The notes beneath the pieces were generated by a model that saw only the letters and a program-made list of their open reading frames with translations, was not told where the DNA came from and searched no databases. The translations under genes and the position numbers were made by a program. DNA of 55,355 nucleotides from Shewanella hafniensis (GTDB lineage Bacteria; Pseudomonadota; Gammaproteobacteria; Enterobacterales; Shewanellaceae), in NCBI RefSeq assembly GCF_019655335.1, contig NZ_BPFD01000025.1, forward strand, positions 1 to 55,355. Direction: 5' to 3'. This document shows, one piece after another, positions 17,001 through 26,090 of this stretch (its first letter is position 1; each line of letters starts with the position of its first letter).

Positions 17001-17123
17001 ATCAACATGAACGACTTAAATCTGTTCGATCCGAGTCGCAACGGCCGCTATCCGCTGGTAGACTGGGCAAGTGGCGCCTCGGCAAGACAAGGCCTACCCG
17101 CTAAGATTGAAAAACTAAGCTAA
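14016..17123 (+). CDS. ttrA: Tetrathionate reductase catalytic subunit TtrA (molybdopterin)
   Basis: This 1035-residue bis-MGD molybdoenzyme of the DMSO reductase family reduces tetrathionate to thiosulfate in the periplasm. It opens with a canonical Tat signal (SKRRFIKG then AAVTGGVGLFAAGY). A [4Fe-4S] site follows: CLGCWTKC with a fourth cysteine in TACARGN. Later come cofactor-binding regions (LFIGTSPQQSG, VISHGGTMSANG, WINHMGNPIYG, FISIDSFINETS). The Cys in HGAYCGFTYR could be the Mo ligand, by position only. ATG 14016 follows AAGGAG at normal spacing, whereas extension upstream would run into ttrC. It is the last gene of ttrBCA, with a terminator just after. Confidence 0.95.
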   Translation: MDKSKRRFIKGAAVTGGVGLFAAGYSHTLAQMGKGVVNGTSGKPTQDPLHGNSLAPEYKVDLQSGQLISNDDQRVANTMCLGCWTKCGVRARIDQKTDKIIRISGNPYHPLSSREHIDFDTPIKTAFVGLSAFQEQGLQGRSTACARGNAMLEQLDSPHRVTQCLKRVGKRGSGQWQSISFEQLLNEVVEGGDLFGEGQVEGLRAIRDITTPLDTNNPEYGPKANQLLVSNASDEGRDAIIKRFTFNSFGTRNFANHGAYCGFTYRAGAGALLDDLKKYAHLKPDWDHSEFLLFIGTSPQQSGNPFKRQARQLANARVNNTNFSYVVVSPMLPNTSNQPCAGNNTWLPIRPATDSALAMGMLRWIIDNQRYAADFLSAPNVDAAKASGYRGFSNAGFLIISEPTHPRYGQYLFASDLGLPFDGKAYGEQDSQLVVDAASGEVVFASQSQKAKLDVNQSVDTPKGTIAVKSSFQLLSEAAHSFEMAHYAKECDISEAQIIALADKFTSHGTKAAVISHGGTMSANGFYSAWAIMMLNAMIGNINLKGGALASGGSFPAFGKGPRYNLQEFDGMVEPKGVFLSRSKFPYEKTSEYRRKVEAGESPYPAKEPWFPISSPLLGEHLTAAVHGYPYRLKAWINHMGNPIYGQAGLGEAIGEQLKDPKVLPLFISIDSFINETSALSDYIVPDTLTYESWGWTSAWQGTLTKVATGRWPIVEPRVAKMASGDVVCMESFLSQVAMKLQLPGFGENAVKAADGSLHPLTRAADYSLYGAANVAYLGKAVADINAEDMYLSGVSRIQSELNTRLTPDEVKKVSYLFARGGRFEEMRGARDDAGNPSKVWPKPMMLWNPDVGSRRNSLTGEFMSGCPRLYQPALADGTPLDKAFDKSQWPLLISSYKSHTMSSMSIGSDRLRQVHPNNPVRLNEKTATRLGISTGDTVKISTPNGSVIALVECVAGVHPDCIAIEHGYGHKELGARDTVIDEIKIVANPLIRVGINMNDLNLFDPSRNGRYPLVDWASGASARQGLPAKIEKLS

Positions 17124-17148
17124 CCGCCGCGCATAGATAATATTTAGA

Positions 17149-17173
17149 AAGCTGCCATTGGCAGCTTTTTTAA
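17149..17173 (+). terminator. Rho-independent terminator after ttrA
   Basis: AAGCTGCC, loop ATT, GGCAGCTT followed by TTTTTT. It lies 26 bases after the ttrA stop. Confidence 0.9.
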
Positions 17174-17459
17174 TAGCGTGAATTCAAGCTAACTGACCCA
17201 AGTAGCATGCTAAAATTTAGCTATCCGTTCTGCCGCTACGTCTGGTCGGGCTAAAACCAAAGCCTAGTCGAGCTAAAACCAAAGAAAAGTGATCTTCTTT
17301 TGCTCAATTTAGGTATATAGATCCCGATCACGTGTTTCATAGAAATAAACCACACATTAAAATCACAGCTATATTTATCTGTGTATCCAGCTCGTTATAT
17401 CGAGCTTTCAATAAAGACCAGCGGTTTTTGAGTCAGTTAAGCTCATCAGGAGTATCTCA
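17174..17459. other. Intergenic region upstream of the chemoreceptor gene
   Basis: About 285 bases, presumably holding the chemoreceptor promoter. A 14-base repeat (GCTAAAACCAAAG, seen twice around 17250-17285, about 20 bases apart) is present. No clear -35/-10 pair or operator is seen. A ribosome site CAGGAG precedes the GTG start. Confidence 0.45.
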
Positions 17460-18764
17460 GTGTTCAATTCTTCATTACGTAAAAGCCTAGAAGTGAGCGA
17501 AAACAAGCGCCAAGAAGCGGAGTCGGTCATCGACGCCATTAAGCAAAGTATTGCCACGGTAGAATTTACGCCGGAAGGAAAAGTACTCGATGCGAATGCC
17601 TTGTTTTTAAAAGTAGTCGGTTATTCACTTACTGAAGTTGTTGGTCAACACCATAAGCTGTTTTGCTCAGCGACCTATGCTAATTCTCCTACATACCAAC
17701 AATTTTGGAGTAATTTAAAAGCCGGTCATCCACAGGAGGGACATTTCGCGCGAGTGAATAAAAATGGCCAAGAAATCTGGCTAAGAGCGACTTACTTTCC
17801 TGTAAAACAGGCGGGCAAAGTCGTGAAGATAATGAAAACGGCTTCTGAAATTACCCAATATAAGCAACAGCTTGACGATCAAGCCGCCATCTTTGATGCC
17901 CTAAATCGCTCCCAAGCCATAATCGAATTCACCCCTGATGGCACTATCCTGAAGGCAAATGCCAACTTTTTAAAAACAATGGGATACAGCAAAGAACAGA
18001 TCCTAGGTAAGCATCATAGAATTTTCTGTTTCGATGAATTTTATCGACAAAATCCTCACTTTTGGGACGAGCTTAAGCAAGGTCGCTATAGCAAAGGGCT
18101 ATTTGAGCGCAAAAATGCCTATGGCGACTCAATTTGGCTGGAGGCGGCTTACAATCCCATTATGGATGAGCATGGAAAGGTCGTTAAAGTCATTAAGTTC
18201 GCCAGTGATATCAGCAAGCGGATCGAGCAAAGCCACGCTGTGCGTGAAGCCGCAAATATTGCGCTCACCACATCGCAACGCACCGTTGAGCAAGCGGAAC
18301 AAGGCGTTAAGTTGCTTAATGCGACCGTCAATACCTCCAATGCTATTGCTGAGCAAACCCATAAAACGACTCAGGCGATTACTCAACTGAATGAGCAATC
18401 CCAAAGTATTCAAGCCATAGTCGCGACGATTAGCTCGATTGCCGATCAAACCAATTTGCTGGCATTAAATGCCGCGATTGAGGCCGCACGTGCGGGTGAA
18501 CAAGGCCGAGGTTTTGCGGTTGTCGCCGATGAAGTGAGGCAGCTCGCTTCCAGAACCAGTAAATCAACCAGTGAAATTGCCGCCGTAGTCACTAAAAATA
18601 CCCAGCTCACCACAAGTGCAACGGACATGATGAACGAAGTTGAAGGTATCGCACAGGAAGGGAAACAACAGTTAGCCGAGGTAACTTTGGTGATGGGAGA
18701 AATACGCAACGGAGCAGAAAACGTCTCACAAATCGTCTCTCAACTTTCAATCAACGGTCATTAA
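17460..18764 (+). CDS. Soluble methyl-accepting chemotaxis protein with two PAS domains
   Basis: This 434-residue chemoreceptor has two PAS domains in tandem (about 25-140 and 145-265) and a shortened signalling domain with the conserved hairpin tip ([20 protein letters not shown], about 325-345). No membrane segment is visible, so it should act in the cytoplasm. Both PAS domains carry an unusual HH-x3-FC element at the same place (QHHKLFC and KHHRIFC), which might bind a cofactor. Start GTG 17460 follows CAGGAG. Family knowledge: such receptors signal energy or redox state to CheA. Placement just after ttrBCA suggests, but does not prove, a link to tetrathionate respiration. Confidence 0.9.
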   Translation: MFNSSLRKSLEVSENKRQEAESVIDAIKQSIATVEFTPEGKVLDANALFLKVVGYSLTEVVGQHHKLFCSATYANSPTYQQFWSNLKAGHPQEGHFARVNKNGQEIWLRATYFPVKQAGKVVKIMKTASEITQYKQQLDDQAAIFDALNRSQAIIEFTPDGTILKANANFLKTMGYSKEQILGKHHRIFCFDEFYRQNPHFWDELKQGRYSKGLFERKNAYGDSIWLEAAYNPIMDEHGKVVKVIKFASDISKRIEQSHAVREAANIALTTSQRTVEQAEQGVKLLNATVNTSNAIAEQTHKTTQAITQLNEQSQSIQAIVATISSIADQTNLLALNAAIEAARAGEQGRGFAVVADEVRQLASRTSKSTSEIAAVVTKNTQLTTSATDMMNEVEGIAQEGKQQLAEVTLVMGEIRNGAENVSQIVSQLSINGH

Positions 18765-18844
18765 TCCCCTCGCATTTCATCGCGCTATCAAGGATTGCAT
18801 GGCGCTTTATCTACCGATAAAACGCCATGTGATTGTTCCGTCAA

Positions 18845-19546
18845 TCAATAATCAGTTTTACTACCTTCATAGGTGGCGCACATTTGCTGCGCCAGCGCCT
18901 CGTCATAAGGACGTAATCCACTCATGACTAAGGTTTTGATACCTGTGCCGACTAAAGTATCGCCACTGTGTAATTCAAAGTGCAGTGTCACATCGCCACG
19001 TTTACCATCGATTTTTAAATCTTGGTCAACGAGTGATAAGGTCACTTGCACAAAATCGAGGGTGGTTAAGTCAAACGACATGCTTTCGTAAATCACTAAA
19101 GGTCGGTCTGGGTTGATCATCACTTGATGTTGTTTCATCAAAGGGATCAGGATATCGATAAAATTATGTCCAGAGAAGGCAACATATTGACGAATAAAGG
19201 ATTCGGTCTGCGCATCGCAACAACTTACATCGCCTTGGCGACTCACATTAAGATAGGTTTTTTCGCGGCTATCGCGAATCGAAAAACTCTCGCTCACTTG
19301 TTCTGGGAATTGCAGTTCGACGCTATCGCCCACCATACCCGCAAAGCTAAATTTCATGCTCTGACTCAGACCATATTGAGTCAATACTATGGCAAACAGT
19401 AAATCTCCCGGCACGCAAAAGCGCTTTGCGCCCACATTGTGTATGGGATTAAAGTCCTGCGCAATTTTCTTCGCGAAGTCGCTGGCTTGTTGTGCGGATA
19501 CGGAAATGGCTTGATTTTGCTCGGAAAAATAAGGCGCTAGAAACAT
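18845..19546 (-). CDS. DUF3581 family protein (hotdog/MaoC-like)
   Basis: This 233-residue soluble protein is recognised as the DUF3581 family of marine gammaproteobacteria. The segment DFNPIHNVGAKRF (about 31-43) resembles the active-site loop of MaoC-type hydratases (D-x-NPIH), so an acyl-CoA or acyl-thioester substrate is conceivable. No experimental role is known to me. The gene stands alone on the minus strand, converging with the chemoreceptor gene. Confidence 0.8.
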   Translation of the reverse strand: MFLAPYFSEQNQAISVSAQQASDFAKKIAQDFNPIHNVGAKRFCVPGDLLFAIVLTQYGLSQSMKFSFAGMVGDSVELQFPEQVSESFSIRDSREKTYLNVSRQGDVSCCDAQTESFIRQYVAFSGHNFIDILIPLMKQHQVMINPDRPLVIYESMSFDLTTLDFVQVTLSLVDQDLKIDGKRGDVTLHFELHSGDTLVGTGIKTLVMSGLRPYDEALAQQMCATYEGSKTDY

Positions 19547-19757
19547 ATAAACTCTATTTGTAATAACTCAATACAGGGATGGATAACAAAATTATCACGA
19601 GTCTACCTTAAATTAGGTATTTAACTCACCCGATGACTTGATCCCACGGAAGATGTACAAAGTAACACCATGACCACATTTGTAAAGCCAAACACATTAC
19701 AAGGGTATTAACTTAGGTTAACAGGCTAGCGCCTTCCATTGGACAAGGAACAAATAG

Positions 19758-19988
19758 TTAGACTTGTTTAAATTCTCGCTTCAATTGAAAACTATCGTCA
19801 GTAACCAGTTGTTCTAGCACTTCGACGCGTTGACGCAGTGTGGCTAACTCGGCCCGCATAGCTTGATTTTCAGCCTCTTGCGCTCGGCTAGACACCCCTT
19901 GCTTGTCGCGAATTTTCATAATCGCCACCACATATCCGCCAACAATGGCGAGGATCGGGATAAGTAAAGCGAGGGCTCCGGTATTCAT
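19758..19988 (-). CDS. Small PspB-like membrane protein with coiled coil
   Basis: This roughly 76-residue protein has one N-terminal membrane segment (GALALLIPILAIVGGYVVAI) followed by a charged coiled coil (AENQAMRAELATLRQRVEVL) and a C-terminal EQLVTDDSFQLKREF. The layout matches phage-shock protein B and similar small proteins, but no pspA or pspC lies next to it, so I give no symbol. ATG 19988 is chosen because AAAGGAA then has proper spacing; ATG 19994 lies directly against the ribosome site. Confidence 0.7.
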   Translation of the reverse strand: MNTGALALLIPILAIVGGYVVAIMKIRDKQGVSSRAQEAENQAMRAELATLRQRVEVLEQLVTDDSFQLKREFKQV

Positions 19989-20146
19989 AGTCATTTCCTT
20001 TATCGATTGGCGCTATTGTTATCAGGCTAAAAAATCAGGCTTATTTCGACTCTAGATATAGCTCAAAGTCAGAATATGGCAATGAGTATGCGCAAAATAA
20101 CGCTTATCCACCAGTGACAAAAGTCATGAGGTTTAGCTAAGGCGCA

Positions 20147-20542
20147 TCATTCCTTATCGAAGCTATCCACAACAATAGCGCCCATGGAGGCAGGCATAGT
20201 GATGACGATAATCCGTTTGATCGAGGTTAGCGGGTCTTCAAAAAATGGCACTTTATCGAGACACAGCAAGACGAGGAAAACCACCAGCGCGGTGAGCAAA
20301 TACGCCACCATGATGCGGAAAATAAACACAGGGACTCGGGCACGAATATTCTGTTGGAACACGCTGTGGTAAGTAAAAACCCCTAGAAATAACAAAGATA
20401 AACTAAAGAGCATGGCGATATTGAGCACAGGCAAGGTTTCGCCGAGGTGCCAGGCTTCCTCTGAAAACGCCACGGGCACCGCCAGCGCAAATGCCCCCAC
20501 GCAAACTTGGCTCGCATCTTCGGTATTAAAACTAAAGGTCAT
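20147..20542 (-). CDS. DUF2391 family integral membrane protein
   Basis: This roughly 131-residue protein has four hydrophobic stretches (VCVGAFALAVPVAF, LNIAMLFSLSLLFLGVFTY, YLLTALVVFLVLLCL, IVITMPASMGAIVVDSF). The C-terminal TMPASMGAIVVD is characteristic of DUF2391/TIGR02587-type proteins, whose role is unknown. ATG 20542 gives the better spacing from AAGGAG; ATG 20548 is the alternative. Confidence 0.75.
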   Translation of the reverse strand: MTFSFNTEDASQVCVGAFALAVPVAFSEEAWHLGETLPVLNIAMLFSLSLLFLGVFTYHSVFQQNIRARVPVFIFRIMVAYLLTALVVFLVLLCLDKVPFFEDPLTSIKRIIVITMPASMGAIVVDSFDKE

Positions 20543-20632
20543 GCCCATCGCTCCTTAATATTCCAATCCATTTAATTCGCCGAAAATGACGTGCGGCGAT
20601 AAGACGCTACATTGGGGCTTATTGCTGCGGTA

Positions 20633-20911
20633 TTAAGTGCGATACAGCACTTTAACCACATGCCAGCCAAACTTAGTTTTAACTATGTGCGGCACTAATA
20701 ACTCGCCCGAGAAAGCGACTTTATCAAACTGTGGCACCATTTGGCCTTTTTTAAACTCGCCCAAATCACCGCCTTTTTTGGCCGAAGGGCAAGAGGAAAA
20801 ACGCTTGGCAAGTACCGCAAAATTAGCGCCATTATTCAGCTGCTTAACAATATCCTCAGCCTGCTCTTTGTGTTTCACTAAAATATGCACGGCGGCAGCG
20901 GTTTTAAACAT
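20633..20911 (-). CDS. ppiC: Parvulin-type peptidyl-prolyl isomerase PpiC
   Basis: This 92-residue single-domain parvulin is very similar throughout to E. coli PpiC (KTAAAx[12 protein letters not shown], GQMVPx[15 protein letters not shown]). It catalyses cis-trans isomerisation of prolyl bonds in the cytoplasm. Start ATG 20911 matches the E. coli length and has AGTGAG upstream; ATG 20923 is an upstream alternative. It stands alone, with the mrcB gene downstream on the same strand. Confidence 0.95.
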   Translation of the reverse strand: MFKTAAAVHILVKHKEQAEDIVKQLNNGANFAVLAKRFSSCPSAKKGGDLGEFKKGQMVPQFDKVAFSGELLVPHIVKTKFGWHVVKVLYRT

Positions 20912-21055
20912 GTTATTTCTCACTTTGGGTTAACGACCTAGGCTAAGGGAAGATGGCGTCACGCGTGTATGCTCGATAACGCCACGTCCATTTACATAGG
21001 TTCTACTACTTAAAATTTTATATTCCACACACAACGTCTTTGGCCAATTCTCGAG

Positions 21056-23401
21056 CTATTGGCCGAGAATTTTCTGCCACCATTGCAAAGGCTCGCCGCA
21101 ATTATTCACCGGACGATAAGTCGCGGTTAATGCCGGAAGCGCATCAACATTGCTGCAATCCGATTCCTTGGCCACACCAGTATCTCGGTCAAAAAAGCCC
21201 TTTACTACGCCATTCACTGGGATAGAGCGCAGACTAATAGGTGGACGTTCCTTTAAGAAGGCAAGATACACTGCCATGGCGCCACTGCTGCCATACAAGC
21301 TAGTCTTGCCGTTATCATCACGCCCCACCCAAATGGCGGCGACGTTACGCTCATCGAAGCCCGCAAACCAAGAGTCGCGACTGTCGTTACTTGTGCCTGT
21401 TTTACCCGCCAATCCCACTCCGGGGAAGGCATTGCCTAAGCGCGTAGCTGTGCCTGTATTCACCACTTGCTGCATAGCGTACTGGATCAAAAAGTCAGTA
21501 TCGGGTGAAATAGCCTGCTCTTTAGGCAATCGTGTCACAGGTAATGGATTTTTATCTGCATCTAACACAGCCGTCACTGTGGTTAATTTACGATAAACCC
21601 CACTATCGGCTAAGGTTTGATACACCTGCGCCACCATTAATGGCGAACCATTGACGGCACCGAGTAACATAGAAGGATACTCGTTTAACGGTTCCTGCCA
21701 ACCCGACTTAGCTAAGGTTGTCGCAACCGCATCCACGCCCACCGCAATCCCAAGATTCACAGTCGGGACGTTCATCGACTTTTTCAGCGCCGTTAACAAA
21801 GGCACTTGACCGCTGAACTTCTTATCGAAATTTTGCGGTGACCATGTCTTACCTTGTTCATTTTTTAAGGTAATAGGCTGATCTTTAAGGGGAGTAGCTA
21901 AAGTAAATTGGCTATTAGGTGCCAATGCCGTGGCGTACACAAAAGGCTTAATTAACGAGCCAATCGGGCGACGAATTTCAACTGCGCGGTTAAAGCCGTC
22001 AAATCCTGGGGTTTTATCACCGACCATAGCCGCGATACCACCCGTATATTTGTCGGTCACTACCATGCCCACCTGTAATGACTTATTACTCTTATCTAAA
22101 CTCTTAAGGGTTTGAGTGACCGCTTTTTCTGCCGCTTCTTGGGCCATAGGATCGAGCGTGGTATAAATTTTTACCCCAGATTGCTTCAGTAACGCATCAC
22201 CATAACGCTCGTTCACCTCCTGTTTTACTAGGGCGAAGAAAGAAGGCAATTTTTGATGTGCGGGTTTATTCAGATTACGAATTGCCAGAGGTGACTCTAC
22301 CGCCGCCTTGTACTCGGCCGTGGTTAAATCGCCGGCATCCATGAGTAAACGCAGTACCAGATCGCGACGCTCTTGAATACGCTCCGGATATCGCCATGGA
22401 TTGTAGTAAGACGGTCCCTTAATCGTCGCCACTAAAAATGCCTGCTGAGCGATAGTCAACTCACTGATAGGACGGCCGAAATAGAAACGTGAAGCCAAAC
22501 CCATACCATGAACGGCGCGGGATTTATCCTGCCCCATATACACTTCGTTAAGATAGGCTTCGAGGATTTCGTCCTTGCTGTAACGAAAATCGATAATCAC
22601 TGCCATCAAGGCTTCGCGCACTTTACGCAGCAAAGAACGCTCACTCGATAGGAAAAAGTTTTTCGCTAACTGCTGGGTTAACGTCGAGCCGCCTTGCACT
22701 GTGCGACCGGCGCTGATGTTCACAAAAGCCGCGCGAGCAATCGCGAAAGGATTTACCCCATGGTGTTCGTAAAAGCTACGGTCTTCCACCAGCAGTAACG
22801 CCTGCACAATCGACTTAGGCATTTCTTCGGTCGGCACAAACAATCTGTCTTCGCCGTCGCCAGTAATAATGCGATCGAGCAACACAGGCTCAAGATGGAA
22901 TACGGCAAGCTGGCGTTTGTCCGACACTCGGGTGACTGAACTAACGCCATTGCTGTCGAAGCTTATCATGACTCTTTGTTCTACTTGATCGCCTTCAGGA
23001 TGCAGGAACGGTCGACGCCACAATTCGATACGAGTGCTTGATGCCGAAAACTCACCCACTTGGCGTGGATTCGCGACCTTGCGATAGCCGAGCAACTTAA
23101 GTTCAGCCATCATTTGCGGATGGCTGACCGCCGCGCCGGGATACAGCGCCATAGAACGGCTGAACACCTGCGCGGGCAAGTGCCATTTTTGACCTTCAAA
23201 TTTTTGCGCAATAATTTGATCGAGATAAATACTGTAGAAAGTCACTACCGCTAATCCGGCTAAGGCTAATTTCCAAGTGATTGACCAAACTCGTCGAAAG
23301 AAACCGCGGCCATTGTTGGCCCTACGGGAAGCGGGTGTTTTTTTTGTCGTCTTAGTCGTCATATCTACTTCATCATTCATGCATTTAAAGACATCAGCCA
23401 C
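21056..23401 (-). CDS. mrcB: Bifunctional penicillin-binding protein 1b
   Basis: This class A PBP polymerises and cross-links peptidoglycan. Visible parts are a basic cytoplasmic N-terminus, a membrane segment (ITWKLALAGLAVVTFYSIYL), a UB2H-like region, the GT51 transglycosylase with EDRSFYEHHGV and GGSTLTQQLAKNFFL, and the transpeptidase with SxxK in GSLIKP, SxN in KKSMNVPT and KTG in GKTGTSND. Length of about 781 is usual for the family. The start is uncertain: ATG 23401 is the longest, with ATG 23380 or 23362 as plausible starts. In E. coli it works with the lipoprotein LpoB; no lpoB is seen here. Confidence 0.95.
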   Translation of the reverse strand: MADVFKCMNDEVDMTTKTTKKTPASRRANNGRGFFRRVWSITWKLALAGLAVVTFYSIYLDQIIAQKFEGQKWHLPAQVFSRSMALYPGAAVSHPQMMAELKLLGYRKVANPRQVGEFSASSTRIELWRRPFLHPEGDQVEQRVMISFDSNGVSSVTRVSDKRQLAVFHLEPVLLDRIITGDGEDRLFVPTEEMPKSIVQALLLVEDRSFYEHHGVNPFAIARAAFVNISAGRTVQGGSTLTQQLAKNFFLSSERSLLRKVREALMAVIIDFRYSKDEILEAYLNEVYMGQDKSRAVHGMGLASRFYFGRPISELTIAQQAFLVATIKGPSYYNPWRYPERIQERRDLVLRLLMDAGDLTTAEYKAAVESPLAIRNLNKPAHQKLPSFFALVKQEVNERYGDALLKQSGVKIYTTLDPMAQEAAEKAVTQTLKSLDKSNKSLQVGMVVTDKYTGGIAAMVGDKTPGFDGFNRAVEIRRPIGSLIKPFVYATALAPNSQFTLATPLKDQPITLKNEQGKTWSPQNFDKKFSGQVPLLTALKKSMNVPTVNLGIAVGVDAVATTLAKSGWQEPLNEYPSMLLGAVNGSPLMVAQVYQTLADSGVYRKLTTVTAVLDADKNPLPVTRLPKEQAISPDTDFLIQYAMQQVVNTGTATRLGNAFPGVGLAGKTGTSNDSRDSWFAGFDERNVAAIWVGRDDNGKTSLYGSSGAMAVYLAFLKERPPISLRSIPVNGVVKGFFDRDTGVAKESDCSNVDALPALTATYRPVNNCGEPLQWWQKILGQ

Positions 23402-23462
23402 GATAGCAAGCGTGGTGCGAATCAGGGCGTGTTTTCACCCGATAAAAAAACCAGTGTCACTG

Positions 23463-26012
23463 CTATGGCTGAGCTAAACCCAAGGTTTTCTTCTTGGTAA
23501 ATTTTGTTGGTAGTGTATTCACAGGATCGTCCGGCCACAGATGTTTTGGATATCGGCCACGCATTTCCTTTTTCACTTCCACATAAGGTCCCTGCCAGAA
23601 ACTGGCTAAATCCGCCGTTAAAGCCAATGGACGTTGAGCGGGAGAAAGTAATTCCATCGTCACCTTTAGCTTGCCCTGCGCCAACATAGGGCTCTGCGCC
23701 ATGCCAAAGGTTTCTTGCAGACGCACCCGCAGCAGCGCACGCCCAGATTCATCGTATACGATTGGCGCAGAGGTACCGGTAACTAACGGCCAAGAGGTTG
23801 GCAATAACTCCTCCAGCCGCTGTTTCTGCTGCCAGCTCAAACAGTTTGCCACAAAACCAAAGCAATCGAGCTTAACTAATTGCGGCAGATTATTCACATT
23901 TTCGAGGTAAGGTGCCAGCCAAGTTTCTAGGCTCGCTAATAACACCTCATCATCGACCTTTGGCCAATCACTGCCAGCATCGAACTCAATCGCGAGTTTA
24001 AGCCTGTATTGAAACTGCTCTAAGTTAGCGTTCCAATTGAGAATTTGTAATCCTTGCTGGCGAATATAAGCTAGTAAGGCCGCGACAATTTGCTTGCGCT
24101 CAGGCTTAGCAATGGTCTCGGTTTTCACTAAAATTTGTCCGACCTTGTATTGGCGCTCGGCAATCACTCGGCCTTTGCCTTCATCCCAGCCACAGATCTC
24201 GTGGATTTCCAGCAAGTCTTTTAGCTCGCTATCGAACAAGCTCGGCTGAAACTGACTCGCCAAGTAAATCCGCCCAGCGTTTCTGCCTTCAGTTTCTTGG
24301 AAATCTGCCACCACCATCCAAGGCGTTTGCGACAAGGCATCTTCGGCTGCTAACACCACGCCAGTCCCATTGGCTAATTGATAACCCTCAACGCCTCGGG
24401 CTTTGGCGATGCGATCTGGATACGCCAGTGCCAGCAATAATCCCACATCACTGTGGTGAGCATGGGTCGCGACTTTCACTAAGTCAGCAGTTAAACCGAG
24501 CTTTTTCTGCCACTGTTTTGCCTGCTGTCCCGCTTGCCCCTGACAGGCAAAGTGCAAGTAATTCATGATATCGGCGCCCTTTTTAGGCAAACCGCGCGCT
24601 TCTAAAATCCCCGACAGCAAACAGGCCAAACTGCCCAATTGCGCAGTTTGCTCATAATCATCGCCTAAGCTTTTCGCGCCCAATAACATATGGGCAAGCC
24701 TTGGGTGACACCCTAGCTCATAGGCTGCTTTTCCGTGGGGAGTCAGTTTATTTTGGCCATCGACCATGCCTAAGCGCTGCAGTAATTGCCACGCCAGCGC
24801 CTCATTCACACTCGGTGGCGGCGTTAACAACATCAAGTCACTAAAGGATTTTGCACCCCAATAAGCACAGTCGTGGGCCATAGCCACCAGATCCGCTTGG
24901 CTGATCTCAGGTTCATCGGCCCTGAGCATGCGGCCATGTTCTTCTTGGCTCCACAAACGCACACACATGCCCGCAGATAAACGTCCGGCGCGGCCACTGC
25001 GCTGAGTCGCCGAGGCTTGGCTAATACGTTTTAAGCCTAAACGAGTGACGCCAGTTTTAGGGTTGAAACTGGCCTGACGTTTATAGCCGCTGTCGATGAC
25101 AAACCCTATACCTTCAATAGTTAAGCTCGATTCCGCCACGTTAGTCGCTAGCACGATTTTGCGCCTGCCGTCCGTAGTTGCCGCAATCGCGCTATCTTGC
25201 TCTGCGCCTGAAAGCTCACCATAAAGGGGGCAAATCAGAAAAGCATCATCCGCTAAACGCTCACGCAGATACTGCTGCAATCGTGATATTTCGCCTTTTC
25301 CGGGTAAAAACACGAGCACGGCATTATTGCTAGCCGTTTTATCAACACCGGCGCTACTGGCAGAGACCAGATCGAGCACGCAGCGGCCAAGATGATCGAT
25401 CCAATGCTGCTGCGTCGGCACGGGGCGATATTCAACCTCAACGGGAAAACTCCGGCCTTCACTGTGTAAGGTCACAGCCTCTGGCATGAGTTCAGCTAAG
25501 GCAAGGCCAGATAAGGTGGCCGACATGGCTAATATCTTTAAATCGTCCCGCAGTGAAGCTTGTACTTCGAGCGCTAAGGCGAGGCCTAAGTCGGTAGTGA
25601 GGTGGCGTTCATGAATTTCATCGAAGATGATCATCTCAATCCCAGTTAACTCGGGATCTTGCTGGATCATCCGCGTGAGTATGCCTTCGGTAACGATTTC
25701 TAAGCGGGTATTGGCGCTGACTTTAGCTTCACCGCGCACGCGATAACCCACTTCTTGCCCCACCTTTTGCTGGCGACAACGGGCAATATAGTGCGCAACA
25801 CTACGCGCCGCGACACGCCGCGGTTCGAGCATTAAAATACGTCCACTGATTTCTGGCCAATCCAACATAGCCAAAGGTAATGCGGTAGATTTACCCGCAC
25901 CTGTCGGTGCCTCGAGGATCACTTGAGCGTGACGAGAAAAAGCCGCACGCAGCGGTGCTAACAAGCTATGAATAGGTAGAGAGTTCAAGAAAAAGACATC
26001 AGCGGCCAACAC
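23463..26012 (-). CDS. hrpB: ATP-dependent helicase HrpB
   Basis: This 849-residue DEAH-box helicase has motif I APTGAGKST near residue 40, the DEIH box in FDEIHERHLTTDLGLAL, motif III AMSATLSG and motif VI QRSGRAGRL, followed by HA2 and the HrpB-specific C-terminal domain. HrpB is widespread in proteobacteria; its precise RNA role is poorly known. The start is uncertain: GTG 26012 is the longest, and a TTG at 25988 (LNSLPIHSLLAPL) aligns better with the usual N-terminus. It lies upstream of mrcB, as in many enterobacteria (hrpB-mrcB), on the same strand. Confidence 0.95.
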   Translation of the reverse strand: MLAADVFFLNSLPIHSLLAPLRAAFSRHAQVILEAPTGAGKSTALPLAMLDWPEISGRILMLEPRRVAARSVAHYIARCRQQKVGQEVGYRVRGEAKVSANTRLEIVTEGILTRMIQQDPELTGIEMIIFDEIHERHLTTDLGLALALEVQASLRDDLKILAMSATLSGLALAELMPEAVTLHSEGRSFPVEVEYRPVPTQQHWIDHLGRCVLDLVSASSAGVDKTASNNAVLVFLPGKGEISRLQQYLRERLADDAFLICPLYGELSGAEQDSAIAATTDGRRKIVLATNVAESSLTIEGIGFVIDSGYKRQASFNPKTGVTRLGLKRISQASATQRSGRAGRLSAGMCVRLWSQEEHGRMLRADEPEISQADLVAMAHDCAYWGAKSFSDLMLLTPPPSVNEALAWQLLQRLGMVDGQNKLTPHGKAAYELGCHPRLAHMLLGAKSLGDDYEQTAQLGSLACLLSGILEARGLPKKGADIMNYLHFACQGQAGQQAKQWQKKLGLTADLVKVATHAHHSDVGLLLALAYPDRIAKARGVEGYQLANGTGVVLAAEDALSQTPWMVVADFQETEGRNAGRIYLASQFQPSLFDSELKDLLEIHEICGWDEGKGRVIAERQYKVGQILVKTETIAKPERKQIVAALLAYIRQQGLQILNWNANLEQFQYRLKLAIEFDAGSDWPKVDDEVLLASLETWLAPYLENVNNLPQLVKLDCFGFVANCLSWQQKQRLEELLPTSWPLVTGTSAPIVYDESGRALLRVRLQETFGMAQSPMLAQGKLKVTMELLSPAQRPLALTADLASFWQGPYVEVKKEMRGRYPKHLWPDDPVNTLPTKFTKKKTLGLAQP

Positions 26013-26090
26013 AGGCCGTCAGTGTACTAACAATCGGCTTTGAGTACCATTTCACTGCAACATAATCGCGCTAAGCGGTCGTGCCCAAAA

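Noticed and set aside
21046..21071. AATTCTCG...CGAGAATT as an mrcB terminator
   Set aside because: The repeat overlaps the mrcB stop and has no T run on the minus strand.
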